Below, in pieces: positions 14,688 through 23,176 of a stretch of 28,832 nt of DNA. The stretch lies in NCBI GenBank assembly GCA_964642445.1, contig CAZXQZ010000033.1, forward strand, positions 1 through 28,832, read 5' to 3'. How positions within the stretch are numbered: position 1 is the stretch's first letter; each line of letters begins with the position of its first letter. Below the pieces are notes generated by a model. It made no database searches. It had not been told where the DNA came from and saw nothing but the letters and a program-made list of their open reading frames with translations. The position numbers and the translations under genes were made by a program. Source of the DNA: SSC4 sp964642445 (lineage in GTDB: Bacteria > Chloroflexota > Anaerolineae > SSC4 > Amarolineaceae).

Positions 14688-16406
14688 ATGTCCGATTCGA
14701 ACGACGTTCGCTCCGTGCAGCGTATTCGGCTCATCTTTTGGTTCGTCGTGGTCGTGATGGGCATCCTGAGCCTGCAGTTCGTACGTCTGCAGGTGCTCAA
14801 GGCCGAAGCGCCACCGCCCAATCCAGTGCAGCCGGTGTTTTCGGTCGAGCGCCCACACCGGGGCAACATCGTGGACCGCAACGGTTATCTACTGGCGACG
14901 GACGCCACGCGTTACCAAATTGTGGCCGTGCCATCGGTCCTGACCGAGACGATGGTCATTTCGGTGGCGCACGACCTGGCACCCCTGGTGGGCATCGCTG
15001 AGAATGAGCTGGCGCGCCGGGTCTTTGAGGCCACGACCGATACGGTCATTTTGAAGTACTACGCATCGCGCCAGGCGGCGGATGCTGTGACGAAGTGGGA
15101 GCGCAAGGGGCTGCGGGTCGAGCATCTACCACGCCGCTTCTACCCCGAAGACCGTTTCGGTGCCTTCGTGGTCGGTTTTGCGCAGATCGATCAGAACGGC
15201 AGTTATGGCATCGAGGCCAAGTACGACCAGTTTCTGCGTGAAAACGGCGACGTTCTGCCCACCGCGGCCGAGGGCGACGCCCGATCACTGGCCACGTCGT
15301 TCAGTATGCACCTGCCGTCGGCCGTGGGTCGTGACCTGGTACTGACCATCGACCGGCGTATTCAGGCCATTGTCGAAGAGGAACTGCAGGTTGCCCTGGC
15401 CAAATACAAAGCGGTCAGTGGCACCATCATTGTGATGAATCCCAAAACGGGTGAAATCCTGGCCAACGCCTCGCTGCCCAGCTTTTCACCCAACACGTTC
15501 TATGAAACGGCGCCGCTGGCTGACGATCAGGATCCGTTCATTGACCCGGCTGTGGCGCGTGCATACGAACCGGGGTCCGTCTTCAAGATCGTAACGATGG
15601 CGGCCGGTATCGACTCCGGCACCATCACGCCCGAGAGTGTATTTCGCGACGATGGTGTGCTCGTCGTTGGCGAGCGCGAAATCCGCAATTCCGACCGTCT
15701 CGCCCATGGCCAGGTCGATATTGCGACGATCCTGGCCAAATCGCTCAATATCGGTTCGGCCCAGGTCGCGATCAAAATGGGTGCACCGCTCTTTTACAAC
15801 TATGTCGAGCGTTTCGGTTTCGGCAATTTCACCGGCGTCGATCTGTCGGGCGAAGTCAAAGGCATCCTGAAGAAGCAAGGGGATACCACGTGGAGCCAGT
15901 CTGATCTGGCGACCAATGCTTTTGGACAAGGCATCAGTGTGACGCCCATGCAGATGATCAACGCGGTGGCAGCCGTTGCCAACCATGGTGCGATGATGCG
16001 CCCGCACGTGGTCAAAGCGGTCGTGGCCAAAGGACAGTGGTACGAGATCGAACCGGCCCTCTATCGAACCGTGATCTCGCCGGCCGCGGCCAAAGCCTTG
16101 ACCGACCTGCTGGTCGATGCCGCCAACGTGTCGATCCCGTACCGTGCCGCCATGCCGGGTTATGCGATCGCCGGCAAAACCGGCACCGCGCAGATTCCCA
16201 GCAAAGAGGGCTACGAGGAAAACCGGACGATTGCCACCTTCGTCGGTTATGCACCGGCCTACGATCCGGCGTTTGTCGTCCTGGTGAAGCTCGACAAAAG
16301 TGAAGTGTCAGTGTGGGCGACGGAAACGGCGGCACCCACCTTCTACCGGGTAGCCGATCGCCTCTTCGCCTTGCTGAACATACCGCCGGACGAGGTTCGT
16401 CCATGA
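14688..16406 (+). CDS. ftsI: Septal class B penicillin-binding protein (transpeptidase)
   Basis: 572-residue D,D-transpeptidase that cross-links septal peptidoglycan together with the FtsW glycosyltransferase. A membrane anchor lies at about 13-33. The class B pedestal domain starts RPHRGNIVDRNGYLLA (55-70). The transpeptidase domain carries the catalytic SxxK (Ser297-Val-Phe-Lys300 in EPGSVFKI), SxN (Ser352-Leu-Asn354) and KTG (Lys497 in AGKTGTAQIP). No PASTA domains follow. ATG 14688 is preferred; a TTG at 14676, overlapping the FtsL-like stop, is in frame and would add four residues. The stop overlaps murF by ATGA, so no room remains for murE, usually found here. Confidence 0.95.
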   Translation: MSDSNDVRSVQRIRLIFWFVVVVMGILSLQFVRLQVLKAEAPPPNPVQPVFSVERPHRGNIVDRNGYLLATDATRYQIVAVPSVLTETMVISVAHDLAPLVGIAENELARRVFEATTDTVILKYYASRQAADAVTKWERKGLRVEHLPRRFYPEDRFGAFVVGFAQIDQNGSYGIEAKYDQFLRENGDVLPTAAEGDARSLATSFSMHLPSAVGRDLVLTIDRRIQAIVEEELQVALAKYKAVSGTIIVMNPKTGEILANASLPSFSPNTFYETAPLADDQDPFIDPAVARAYEPGSVFKIVTMAAGIDSGTITPESVFRDDGVLVVGEREIRNSDRLAHGQVDIATILAKSLNIGSAQVAIKMGAPLFYNYVERFGFGNFTGVDLSGEVKGILKKQGDTTWSQSDLATNAFGQGISVTPMQMINAVAAVANHGAMMRPHVVKAVVAKGQWYEIEPALYRTVISPAAAKALTDLLVDAANVSIPYRAAMPGYAIAGKTGTAQIPSKEGYEENRTIATFVGYAPAYDPAFVVLVKLDKSEVSVWATETAAPTFYRVADRLFALLNIPPDEVRP

Positions 16407-17899
16407 ACGCCCGGCTGACGCTGGCGCACCTGGTGGCCGCAGTGACGGCACAGCCAGTCGTCGCCGGTGAATGGCTGAACACCCCGATCACCGACGTGGC
16501 CGTTGATTCACGGCGCGTCACACCGGGCAGTTTGTTCGTGGCCCTGGTGGGTGAAAAGGCGGACGGCCACCGCTACGTTGCAGAGGCGCTGCAGCGTGGC
16601 GCGGTGGCCGCCCTGGTAGAGCAGGACATGGTTTTCGATGCTGAGTGTTGGATATTGGATACCCGAGCACCAGTTATCCAACACTCAGCTTCCCTTTCAC
16701 CGATACCGGTCCTGGTCCGCGTCGAAAATTCCTTGCAGGCGCTGCAAACGTTTGCTGCGCACTGGCGTGCAACCGTCGCTGCTCCATCTTCGTTACGTGT
16801 CGTAGGTATCACCGGCAGCATCGGAAAGACGTCGACCAAAGAGGTAGTGGCGTCTGTCCTCAGCCAGCGCTATGCCACCATCAAGTCAGCTGGCAATCTG
16901 AACAACGAGATTGGCCTGCCGCTGACCCTGCTGCGCCTGACCCCCGCGCACCGGCGTGCGGTGCTGGAGATGGGCATGTATACCGTGGGCGACATCGCTC
17001 TGCTCTGCCGCCTGGCACAGCCACACATCGGCCTGGTGACCAACGTCGGCCCCGTGCACCTTGCGCGGGCCGGTTCGATGGCACGTATCGCCGAGGGTAA
17101 GGCTGAGCTGGTACAGGCCTTACCGCCCGACGGTGTGGCTATCCTGAATCGAGATGACTCTATTGTAACCGCGATGGCCCAAAAAACGCAAGCGCGGGTC
17201 TTCACATTTGGACTCGATCCGGCCGCCGATGTCTGGGCCAGTGAGGTGACCAGCGAGGGGTTGGAAGGCATCCAGTTTCGCCTGCACTACCAGGCCGAAG
17301 TGCTGCATGTCAAGGTGCCGCTGCTGGGCCGGCACAGTGTCCATACGGCCCTGGGTGCCGTGGCCGTCGGCCTGGTCGAGGACCTCACCTGGGAGGAGAT
17401 CGTCGCCGGCTTGCAGGACGTCGAGGCGCAGCTGCGCCTGGTCCTGGCACCAGGCGTCAACGAAACGACGTTGTTGGATGATACCTACAGCGCCAGCCCG
17501 GCCGCAACCCTGGCTGCGCTCAACTTGCTGGCCGACCTGCCGGTGCCATCCGGTGCGCGGCGCATCGCTGTCCTGGGCGACATGTTGGAGCTGGGCGATT
17601 ACAGCGAAACCGGGCACCGCAAAGTGGGCCAGCGCGCCGCGGATGTGGTCGACCTGCTGGTGACAGTTGGCCCCATGGCACACTGGATCGCCGAGGAGGC
17701 GCTGATTGCGGGCATGGCCGCCAGCGCCGTACGGGCGGTCGATCAGAATGCCGACGCGGTGGCGGTGCTGCCGCAGGTGATGCGCAGCGGGGACCTGGTG
17801 CTGATCAAGGGCTCACGCGCGTGCCGCATGGAAGAGATTGTCACTGCGCTGAGCCAGCCGGTGACCGGAACTGGTGAGCGCGCATGGCCTACTCACTGA
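16403..17899 (+). CDS. murF: UDP-MurNAc-tripeptide:D-Ala-D-Ala ligase MurF
   Basis: 498-residue ATP-dependent ligase adding D-Ala-D-Ala to the UDP-MurNAc-tripeptide in the cytoplasm. The N-terminal domain shows DSRRVTPGSLFVALVGEKADGH; the ATP loop is GITGSIGKTSTKE (135-147); downstream are NLNNEIGLPLTL, VLEMGMYTVGDIALL, TNVGPVHL and the C-terminal DDTYSASPAATLAAL and LGDMLELG. Start ATG 16403 overlaps the ftsI stop; the open frame continuing upstream is inside ftsI. Residues 80-96 are encoded by a palindromic DNA element (16640-16689) and have no counterpart in the usual family sequence, so this MurF is longer than typical (about 450-460). The 3' end overlaps mraY by 16 bp. Confidence 0.95.
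   Translation: MNARLTLAHLVAAVTAQPVVAGEWLNTPITDVAVDSRRVTPGSLFVALVGEKADGHRYVAEALQRGAVAALVEQDMVFDAECWILDTRAPVIQHSASLSPIPVLVRVENSLQALQTFAAHWRATVAAPSSLRVVGITGSIGKTSTKEVVASVLSQRYATIKSAGNLNNEIGLPLTLLRLTPAHRRAVLEMGMYTVGDIALLCRLAQPHIGLVTNVGPVHLARAGSMARIAEGKAELVQALPPDGVAILNRDDSIVTAMAQKTQARVFTFGLDPAADVWASEVTSEGLEGIQFRLHYQAEVLHVKVPLLGRHSVHTALGAVAVGLVEDLTWEEIVAGLQDVEAQLRLVLAPGVNETTLLDDTYSASPAATLAALNLLADLPVPSGARRIAVLGDMLELGDYSETGHRKVGQRAADVVDLLVTVGPMAHWIAEEALIAGMAASAVRAVDQNADAVAVLPQVMRSGDLVLIKGSRACRMEEIVTALSQPVTGTGERAWPTH
16640..16689. repeat. Palindromic element inside murF
   Basis: Perfect 15-bp inverted repeat: GCTGAGTGTTGGATA (16640-16654) and TATCCAACACTCAGC (16675-16689), with a 20-bp centre. The left side also has two GGATA-type 7-mers in tandem (GGATATT, GGATACC). 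The element is read without stop in the murF frame as 17 codons (residues 80-96, AECWILDTRAPVIQHSA). Confidence 0.9.
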
Positions 17900-18885
17900 C
17901 CCTGGGAACGGTCGCCTTTTTCCTGGCGGTGATTTGGGGGCGCCCGCTGATCCAGTTTCTGATCCGGCATCGGATCGGCAAACAGATCCGGATCGAAGGC
18001 CCCAGCACCCACCAGGTCAAAACGGGCACCCCCACCATGGGGGGATTGATGATCCTGATTCCAGTGATCGTCATCACCGGCTTGTTGAACGTGGCCAACC
18101 TGTTGGGCTGGACCGTGATTGGGCGTTCGGTGTTGGTGCCGATGACGGTGCTGCTGCTGTTTGGCATTTTGGGTGCGATCGATGACCTGGAAGGGGTGCG
18201 TGGCCGCCGGGTGCGCGGCGAGGGCATCATGGCCCGGACCAAGGCCCTGGCCCAGGTGATCCTGGCGACGATCGTAGCCTTGTTTCTTCATTTTGTATTG
18301 GACCTGCGCAGCCTGGCCATCCCCGGGGTGACGCAGAAGATCGATATTGGGATTCTGTACATTCCCATTGCCGTGTTTTTGATCGTGGCCTTTTCCAACG
18401 CGGTCAACCTGACCGACGGCCTGGACAGCCTGGCGGGCAATCTGGCGGCGATTGCATTTGCCTGTTACGGGGTGATTGCCTTTTTACAGCAGCAGATCTG
18501 GCTCGTCGCCTTCTGTTTCACCGTGGTGGGGGCCGTGCTGGCCTTTTTGTGGTTCAACGCCCACCCGGCCGAGCTGTTCATGGGCGATACCGGTTCGCTG
18601 GCCCTGGGTGCCACCCTGGCCGTGGTGGCCCTGATGACCGGCCAGTGGCTGCTGCTGCCGGTGGTGGCAGCGGTGTTTACGGCGGAAACGCTGTCAGTGG
18701 CGCTGCAGGTGACCTGGTACAAACTCAGCCGCCGTTTGTACGGCCAGCCGCGACGGCTGTTCAAGATGAGCCCGCTGCACCACCACTTCGAGCTGAAAGG
18801 GTGGTCCGAAACTCAGGTAACCCAGCGGTTCTTCCTGGCCGGTATTCTGAGCGGGATGCTGGGCATCGCGCTGGCGCTGCTGTGA
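17884..18885 (+). CDS. mraY: Phospho-MurNAc-pentapeptide translocase MraY
   Basis: 333-residue integral membrane enzyme that transfers phospho-MurNAc-pentapeptide to undecaprenyl phosphate, forming lipid I. About ten membrane helices are visible. The catalytic Asp pair of the first conserved loop is in LGAIDDLEG (98-104, Asp100-Asp101), the nucleophile region is NAVNLTDGLDSLAG (172-185), MGDTGSLALG (233-242) follows, and the histidine motif is PLHHHFELKGW (297-307). An N-terminal STHQVKTGTPTMGG matches the family. ATG 17884 overlaps the murF end by 16 bp with GTGAGCG upstream. Confidence 0.97.
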   Translation: MAYSLTLGTVAFFLAVIWGRPLIQFLIRHRIGKQIRIEGPSTHQVKTGTPTMGGLMILIPVIVITGLLNVANLLGWTVIGRSVLVPMTVLLLFGILGAIDDLEGVRGRRVRGEGIMARTKALAQVILATIVALFLHFVLDLRSLAIPGVTQKIDIGILYIPIAVFLIVAFSNAVNLTDGLDSLAGNLAAIAFACYGVIAFLQQQIWLVAFCFTVVGAVLAFLWFNAHPAELFMGDTGSLALGATLAVVALMTGQWLLLPVVAAVFTAETLSVALQVTWYKLSRRLYGQPRRLFKMSPLHHHFELKGWSETQVTQRFFLAGILSGMLGIALALL

Positions 18886-18921
18886 GGATTTCCGAAGTCC
18901 GAAGCGGACGAAGGGCGTGCC

Positions 18922-19386
18922 ATGACCACGGTCCAACTGCACACTGCACAGGCAATTCCACCGGCCAGCACCGTTGTCCAGGCCCTGCTGCTGGCACTGC
19001 AGCACGTCGGGCAGGCACTGCGAGCGGCGTTCGAGGATGACGATCGTGCCCAGGCCGCGGCGTTGAGCGCCCAGGTGCTGCAGCACGTCTCTGCCGCCTT
19101 CAACGCACAGCGGATGGTGCCGGTCACGGATGCCCTGGTCCAGGCCCTGGTCCTGGAGGTGGCCTTTCAGCCGCTGAGCGCCCAGGCCGATGGCACCCTG
19201 GTCGATGACTGCTTCGACGTGTGGATCGATCACCGGGCCTGGCAGGTCGAGCAGGCGAGCGTGCCGGCACTGTTCGATCAACTGTTGACCAGTCTGCGGG
19301 CGGCTGGCCAGGGCGTCGCGTGGACGTGCCGGTCGACAGATGCCGGGCGCATGACCATTCAAGCCTGGGCACCCCTGGGGGGCTGA
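18922..19386 (+). CDS. Unknown protein between mraY and murD
   Basis: 154-residue protein that I do not recognise. It is Ala/Gln/Val-rich and mainly helical in its first 65 residues (VVQALLLALQHVGQALRAAF, then AALSAQVLQHVSAAF), with no signal peptide and no membrane segment. The second half contains mixed strands (LVLEVAFQPLS, DDCFDVWIDHRAW, then VAWTCRSTDAGRMTIQAW), so it looks like a small soluble protein with a helical head and a beta-containing tail. It starts at ATG 18922, 36 bp after mraY, and ends 10 bp before the murD ATG, inside an otherwise tight operon. Codon use is like that of its neighbours, so it is probably a true gene and co-expressed with lipid II synthesis. No function can be assigned. 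Confidence 0.7.
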   Translation: MTTVQLHTAQAIPPASTVVQALLLALQHVGQALRAAFEDDDRAQAAALSAQVLQHVSAAFNAQRMVPVTDALVQALVLEVAFQPLSAQADGTLVDDCFDVWIDHRAWQVEQASVPALFDQLLTSLRAAGQGVAWTCRSTDAGRMTIQAWAPLGG

Positions 19387-19396
19387 GGTGAAGACC

Positions 19397-20803
19397 ATGC
19401 CAGGACTCAGCGACCTGCGTCACCGGCGGATAGTCATTCTTGGCCTGGCCCGGCAGGGAACGGCCCTGGCACGCTACCTGGTCCAGGCCGGCGCCCACGT
19501 GACGGTGAGCGATATGCAGCCCGCCGAGGCACTGGCCGCAGCGTTGGCAACGATTGCCGACCTGCCGGTTGACCTGGTGTTGGGCGGTCATCCGCTCTCC
19601 CTGCTCGATGGGACCGATGTGCTGTGCTTGAGCGGCGGCGTACCGCCCGATCTGCCCATCGTTCGTGCAGCGCAGGCGCGCGGCATAACGCTCAGCAACG
19701 ATTCACTGCTTACCTTGCAGCGCTGCCCGGCCTTGACCGTCGGCATCACCGGATCGAGCGGCAAAACGACGACGACGACCCTGGTGGGCGAGATGCTGAA
19801 AGCCAGTGGTCAGCCCACCTGGGTGGGGGGCAACATCGGCACGCCGCTGATCGACCGTCTGCATGAAATCTCGGCCCAGGACCGGGTGGTACTCGAGCTG
19901 TCCAGTTTTCAGCTCGAACTATTCGATCCCGATTTGTGTCTCGATGCACCGGTGAGCCCCCACGTGGTGGGTGTGCTCAACGTAACGCCCAATCACCTGG
20001 ACCGTCACCCGTCGATGGCGGCCTACGCGGCGGCCAAACACCGGATTCTCGAACATCAGCCGCCGGACGGTGTGGCCGTCCTGGGGCTCGACAACGACAT
20101 TACGCGCGGCTGGTGGGAGACTGCACTGGATGTGCAGCGCCTGGGGTTCAGCCTGCAAGAGGTGCCGCCGGCCGGTGCCACCGTGCGGCAGGGTGCCCTG
20201 GTACTACGGGACGCGATGGGCGACGAGCAGGCGGTGTGCCGGGTGGAAGAGGTTCGCCTGCGGGGGCGGCACAACCTCAGCAATCTGCTGGCGGCTTTTT
20301 GTTTGAGCCATGCCGCGGGTGCGACGATCACGGCGATGCACCAGGTCGCAGCAACCTTCGCCGGCGTTGCGCACCGCCTGGAGCTGGTGCGCCAGTATCG
20401 CGGGGTGAGCTGGTACAACGATTCGATTGCCACGGCCCCGGAACGGGCGCTGGCCGCCCTGTCCTCGTTCAGCGAGCCGATCGTCCTGCTGGCTGGGGGG
20501 CGTGACAAACACCTGCCGTGGGAACCGCTGGCCGCAGCGCTTGGCCAGCACGTGCGCCACGTCATTACGTTTGGCGAAGCGGCCGGTTTGATCGAACGAG
20601 TCGTGGGCGACTATGCGGCGGATCACGCCGACACGCCGCCGGTGCACCACGGCGGTGACCTGGTGCAGGCGGTCAGCCTGGCTGCAACGCTGGCCTGCCC
20701 CGGTGACGTGGTACTACTGTCACCCGGTGGCACAAGCTACGACGCCTACCGTGACTTTGCGGCCCGGGGCGAGCACTTCCGGGCCCTGGTGAGCGCTCTT
20801 TAG
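19397..20803 (+). CDS. murD: UDP-MurNAc-L-Ala:D-Glu ligase MurD
   Basis: 468-residue cytoplasmic ligase adding D-glutamate to UDP-MurNAc-L-Ala. The N-terminal Rossmann-like part reads IVILGLARQGTALARYL (12-28). The ATP loop is GITGSSGKTTTTTLVGEML (117-135), followed by WVGGNIGTPL, VLELSSFQLE and NVTPNHLDRHPSM. The C-terminal domain has AHRLELV, WYNDSIATAPERALAAL and LLAGGRDK, all typical of MurD. ATG 19397 is preferred over GTG 19388 because GAGGTGA (19385-19391) is then correctly spaced as Shine-Dalgarno; the alternative adds three residues. Length is normal. Confidence 0.96.
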   Translation: MPGLSDLRHRRIVILGLARQGTALARYLVQAGAHVTVSDMQPAEALAAALATIADLPVDLVLGGHPLSLLDGTDVLCLSGGVPPDLPIVRAAQARGITLSNDSLLTLQRCPALTVGITGSSGKTTTTTLVGEMLKASGQPTWVGGNIGTPLIDRLHEISAQDRVVLELSSFQLELFDPDLCLDAPVSPHVVGVLNVTPNHLDRHPSMAAYAAAKHRILEHQPPDGVAVLGLDNDITRGWWETALDVQRLGFSLQEVPPAGATVRQGALVLRDAMGDEQAVCRVEEVRLRGRHNLSNLLAAFCLSHAAGATITAMHQVAATFAGVAHRLELVRQYRGVSWYNDSIATAPERALAALSSFSEPIVLLAGGRDKHLPWEPLAAALGQHVRHVITFGEAAGLIERVVGDYAADHADTPPVHHGGDLVQAVSLAATLACPGDVVLLSPGGTSYDAYRDFAARGEHFRALVSAL

Positions 20804-20808
20804 ATGGG

Positions 20809-22182
20809 ATGGAACGCATGACGCGCGGCTTACGCCCGACAACACCGAATGGCCGATACCCCGTGCTCGATTATGGGCTGATCGCAATTATTGCGACCCT
20901 GCTCGTGATCGGGCTCATTATGGTGTTCAGCGCCAGCTACCGGCAGGCCGTCAATTCCCTGGAGGTGCCGGCCACCTATTTTGCGCAGAAGCAGCTGCAG
21001 TGGATCGTCATTGGCATCGTGGCGATGATCGCGATGTCGCTGCTCAATTACCAGGTGTTGGCGCGCGTGGCGGTGCCCTTGCTGGCGATCGTCCTGGTGC
21101 TGCTGATCATAGTGCTTATTTTTGGCCAGCGGCTCTTCGGCTCGACGCGTACCATTTTCGATGGTTCGGTACAACCCAGCGAAATCGCAAAGCTGGTGAT
21201 GGTGATCTATGCTGCGGCCTGGTTGTCATCGAAGGGGTCCAAGGTCAAACTTATGTGGTACGGCCTGGCCCCGTTCGGTGTGCTGTTGGGCATCGTGGCC
21301 GGCCTGATCGTCATCGAGCCGAACCTCAGCACGGCGATCCTGATTGTGGCCACGGCCATCACCATGTTCTTCATGGCCGGCGCCACGCTTAAACAGGTTC
21401 TGCTGTGTGGGGTCATCGTGATCGTCACCTTTGCTGTCTTGATCACCCAATCCGGCTATGCGCGCTCGCGTTGGCAGCAGCTGGCCAATTCGGTCGGTGA
21501 TCCCACCCAGGCCGAAAATGAACAGATCCGGGCAATTGGTGAAGCCCTGACGGCCGGTGGACCCCTGGGGCGCGGCATTGGCGGCGGCACTACCAAGGAG
21601 CGGATCCCGCTGCTCTGGTCGGACGCCATTATCTCGGTCATCGGCGAAGAGCTGGGACTGCCGGGTACGTTGTTGGTGATTGCGCTGTTCCTGGCCCTGG
21701 TTTTTCGTGGCTTCCGCATTGCGATCCGCGCGCCCGATGACTTTGGTTTTCTGTTGGCCTTTGGCGTTACCATCTGGTTGGTTTACCAGGCTGTGATCCA
21801 TTTTGCGGTGGCGACTGCGTTGGCGCCGCCGACCGGGATTCCACTGCCGTTCATCAGTTACGGCGGCTCGGCGTTGGTGTCGAGCCTGGCGGCGGTTGGG
21901 GTTCTCATGAGTGTAGCCCGCAGCTATGGGCGAGGAGCAGCGCAGAATGCGCGTTTTGATTTCGGGCGGTGGAACGGGGGGGCACGTCTATCCAGCAATG
22001 GCCGTCGTGCGGGCCCTGCCAGCAGTCGCCGGCGTAGCAGCAGTGTCGCCCGCCGCACGACCGCCAACCGCTCCCGCGTCATTCCACGACCCGTCAGTCG
22101 ACCCGCTGCCAGCGGGCGACGTACCGCCGCCAGTGGTCGCACCACCACCGGAAGCCGCGGCGGTTCTGTACGTCGGAAGTGA
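20809..22182 (+). CDS. ftsW: Septal peptidoglycan glycosyltransferase FtsW with Arg/Ser-rich tail
   Basis: 457-residue SEDS-family polymerase that elongates glycan strands at the septum together with FtsI. About ten membrane helices are visible. Landmarks: VFSASYRQAV, GSTRTIFDGSVQPSEIAKL, VIEPNLSTAILI, AIGEALTAGGPLGRGIGGG and the C-terminal GIPLPFISYGGSALVSSLAA. Normal family members end soon after the last helix. Here about 71 residues follow (from RWNGGARLSS), with 19 Arg and many Ser/Thr and no hydrophobic segment, ending GGSVRRK. These codons (21947-22182) overlap the murG start in another frame. The tail is cytoplasmic by topology and could bind acidic lipids, nucleic acid or a division partner; that is inference. 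ATG 20809 or ATG 20818 could be the start. Confidence 0.92.
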   Translation: MERMTRGLRPTTPNGRYPVLDYGLIAIIATLLVIGLIMVFSASYRQAVNSLEVPATYFAQKQLQWIVIGIVAMIAMSLLNYQVLARVAVPLLAIVLVLLIIVLIFGQRLFGSTRTIFDGSVQPSEIAKLVMVIYAAAWLSSKGSKVKLMWYGLAPFGVLLGIVAGLIVIEPNLSTAILIVATAITMFFMAGATLKQVLLCGVIVIVTFAVLITQSGYARSRWQQLANSVGDPTQAENEQIRAIGEALTAGGPLGRGIGGGTTKERIPLLWSDAIISVIGEELGLPGTLLVIALFLALVFRGFRIAIRAPDDFGFLLAFGVTIWLVYQAVIHFAVATALAPPTGIPLPFISYGGSALVSSLAAVGVLMSVARSYGRGAAQNARFDFGRWNGGARLSSNGRRAGPASSRRRSSSVARRTTANRSRVIPRPVSRPAASGRRTAASGRTTTGSRGGSVRRK

Positions 22183-23176
22183 GGGCGGTGTGGAGGCTGA
22201 CCTGGCAGCACGGGCCGCTTTGCCGTTTCGAGCGATCAAAACGGGCCAGCTGCGTGGGCGTGCGCCCTGGACCGCGGCGCGCAACGCCGGTCACATGCTG
22301 ACCGGTGCTCGCCAGGCGCGGGCGATCATCGACAGCTTCCGCCCCGACGTCTGTTTCGTCACGGGCGGTTACGTCTGTGCACCGGTGGTGTGGGCCGCCA
22401 GCCGGGCCGGCGTGCCCATCCTGATCTTCCTGCCGGACCTGGAACCGGGGCTGGCGATTCGTGTGCTGAGCCGCTTTGCCAGCCGGGTGGCCGTGTCGTT
22501 TCCCGAGGCATTGTCGTGGTTTCCTGGCAAAGGGGTGGTCACCGGCTATCCGGTACGGGCCGAGTTTGTCGCCGCCGCCGCCGACCGGGACGCGGCGCGT
22601 GCGCACTTTGGATTGGTGTCCGGCGTCAAAACGCTGCTGGTGTTTGGCGGCAGCCGCGGCTCGCACTCGATCAACCAGGCCGTCAGCGCGGCGCTGCCCC
22701 AGCTGCTGACAGCCTGCCAGGTGATCCACATCAGCGGTCCGCTCGACTGGGATGCGGTGCAGGCCCAGGCGGCCGGTCTGCCGGAGACCCTGCGGGCGCG
22801 TTACCATGCATTTGCCTATTTGCACGACGACATGGCGCAGGCCATGGCGGCCGCCGACCTGGTCGTGGCGCGGGCCGGTGCCTCGACGCTGGGTGAGTTT
22901 CCGGCGCTGGGTCTGCCGAGTATCCTGGTTCCGTACCCGTATGCCGGGCAGCACCAGGACGTGAACGCCGACTACCTGGTGGCCCACGGTGCGGCCATCA
23001 AGGTGCCGGATGAGGCATTGACCAGCCAGCTGGCATCCCTGCTGCTGGCCCTGCTGCACGACGACAGCCGCTTGCATGCGCTGGCGGCTGGCGCCCGGTC
23101 CCTGGCGCGACCCGGTGCAGCCCACGCGATTGCACAGGAGCTGCGACAGCTGGCGAGGAATCCGACATGGCTGTGA
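21947..23176 (+). CDS. murG: UDP-GlcNAc:lipid I N-acetylglucosaminyltransferase MurG with N-domain insertion
   Basis: 409-residue membrane-associated GT-B enzyme converting lipid I to lipid II. The acceptor loop GGGTGGHVYPAMAV (7-20) is at the start; LYVGSEGGVEADLAARAALPF (74-94) and QLRGRAPW follow. C-domain signatures are FGGSRGSHSINQAV and ARAGASTLGEFPALGLPSIL, then YPYAGQHQDVNADYL. Between VVRAL and LYVG family members have roughly ten residues; here there are 49 (25-73), Ala/Pro-rich (PAARPPTAPASF, AGDVPPPVVAPPPEAA). This insertion coincides with the overlap with ftsW. ATG 21947 is preferred over ATG 21926 because GAGGAG lies 9 bases upstream and the protein then begins MRVLISGGGTGGH. 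The 3' end overlaps the next gene by 10 bp. Confidence 0.94.
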   Translation: MRVLISGGGTGGHVYPAMAVVRALPAVAGVAAVSPAARPPTAPASFHDPSVDPLPAGDVPPPVVAPPPEAAAVLYVGSEGGVEADLAARAALPFRAIKTGQLRGRAPWTAARNAGHMLTGARQARAIIDSFRPDVCFVTGGYVCAPVVWAASRAGVPILIFLPDLEPGLAIRVLSRFASRVAVSFPEALSWFPGKGVVTGYPVRAEFVAAAADRDAARAHFGLVSGVKTLLVFGGSRGSHSINQAVSAALPQLLTACQVIHISGPLDWDAVQAQAAGLPETLRARYHAFAYLHDDMAQAMAAADLVVARAGASTLGEFPALGLPSILVPYPYAGQHQDVNADYLVAHGAAIKVPDEALTSQLASLLLALLHDDSRLHALAAGARSLARPGAAHAIAQELRQLARNPTWL

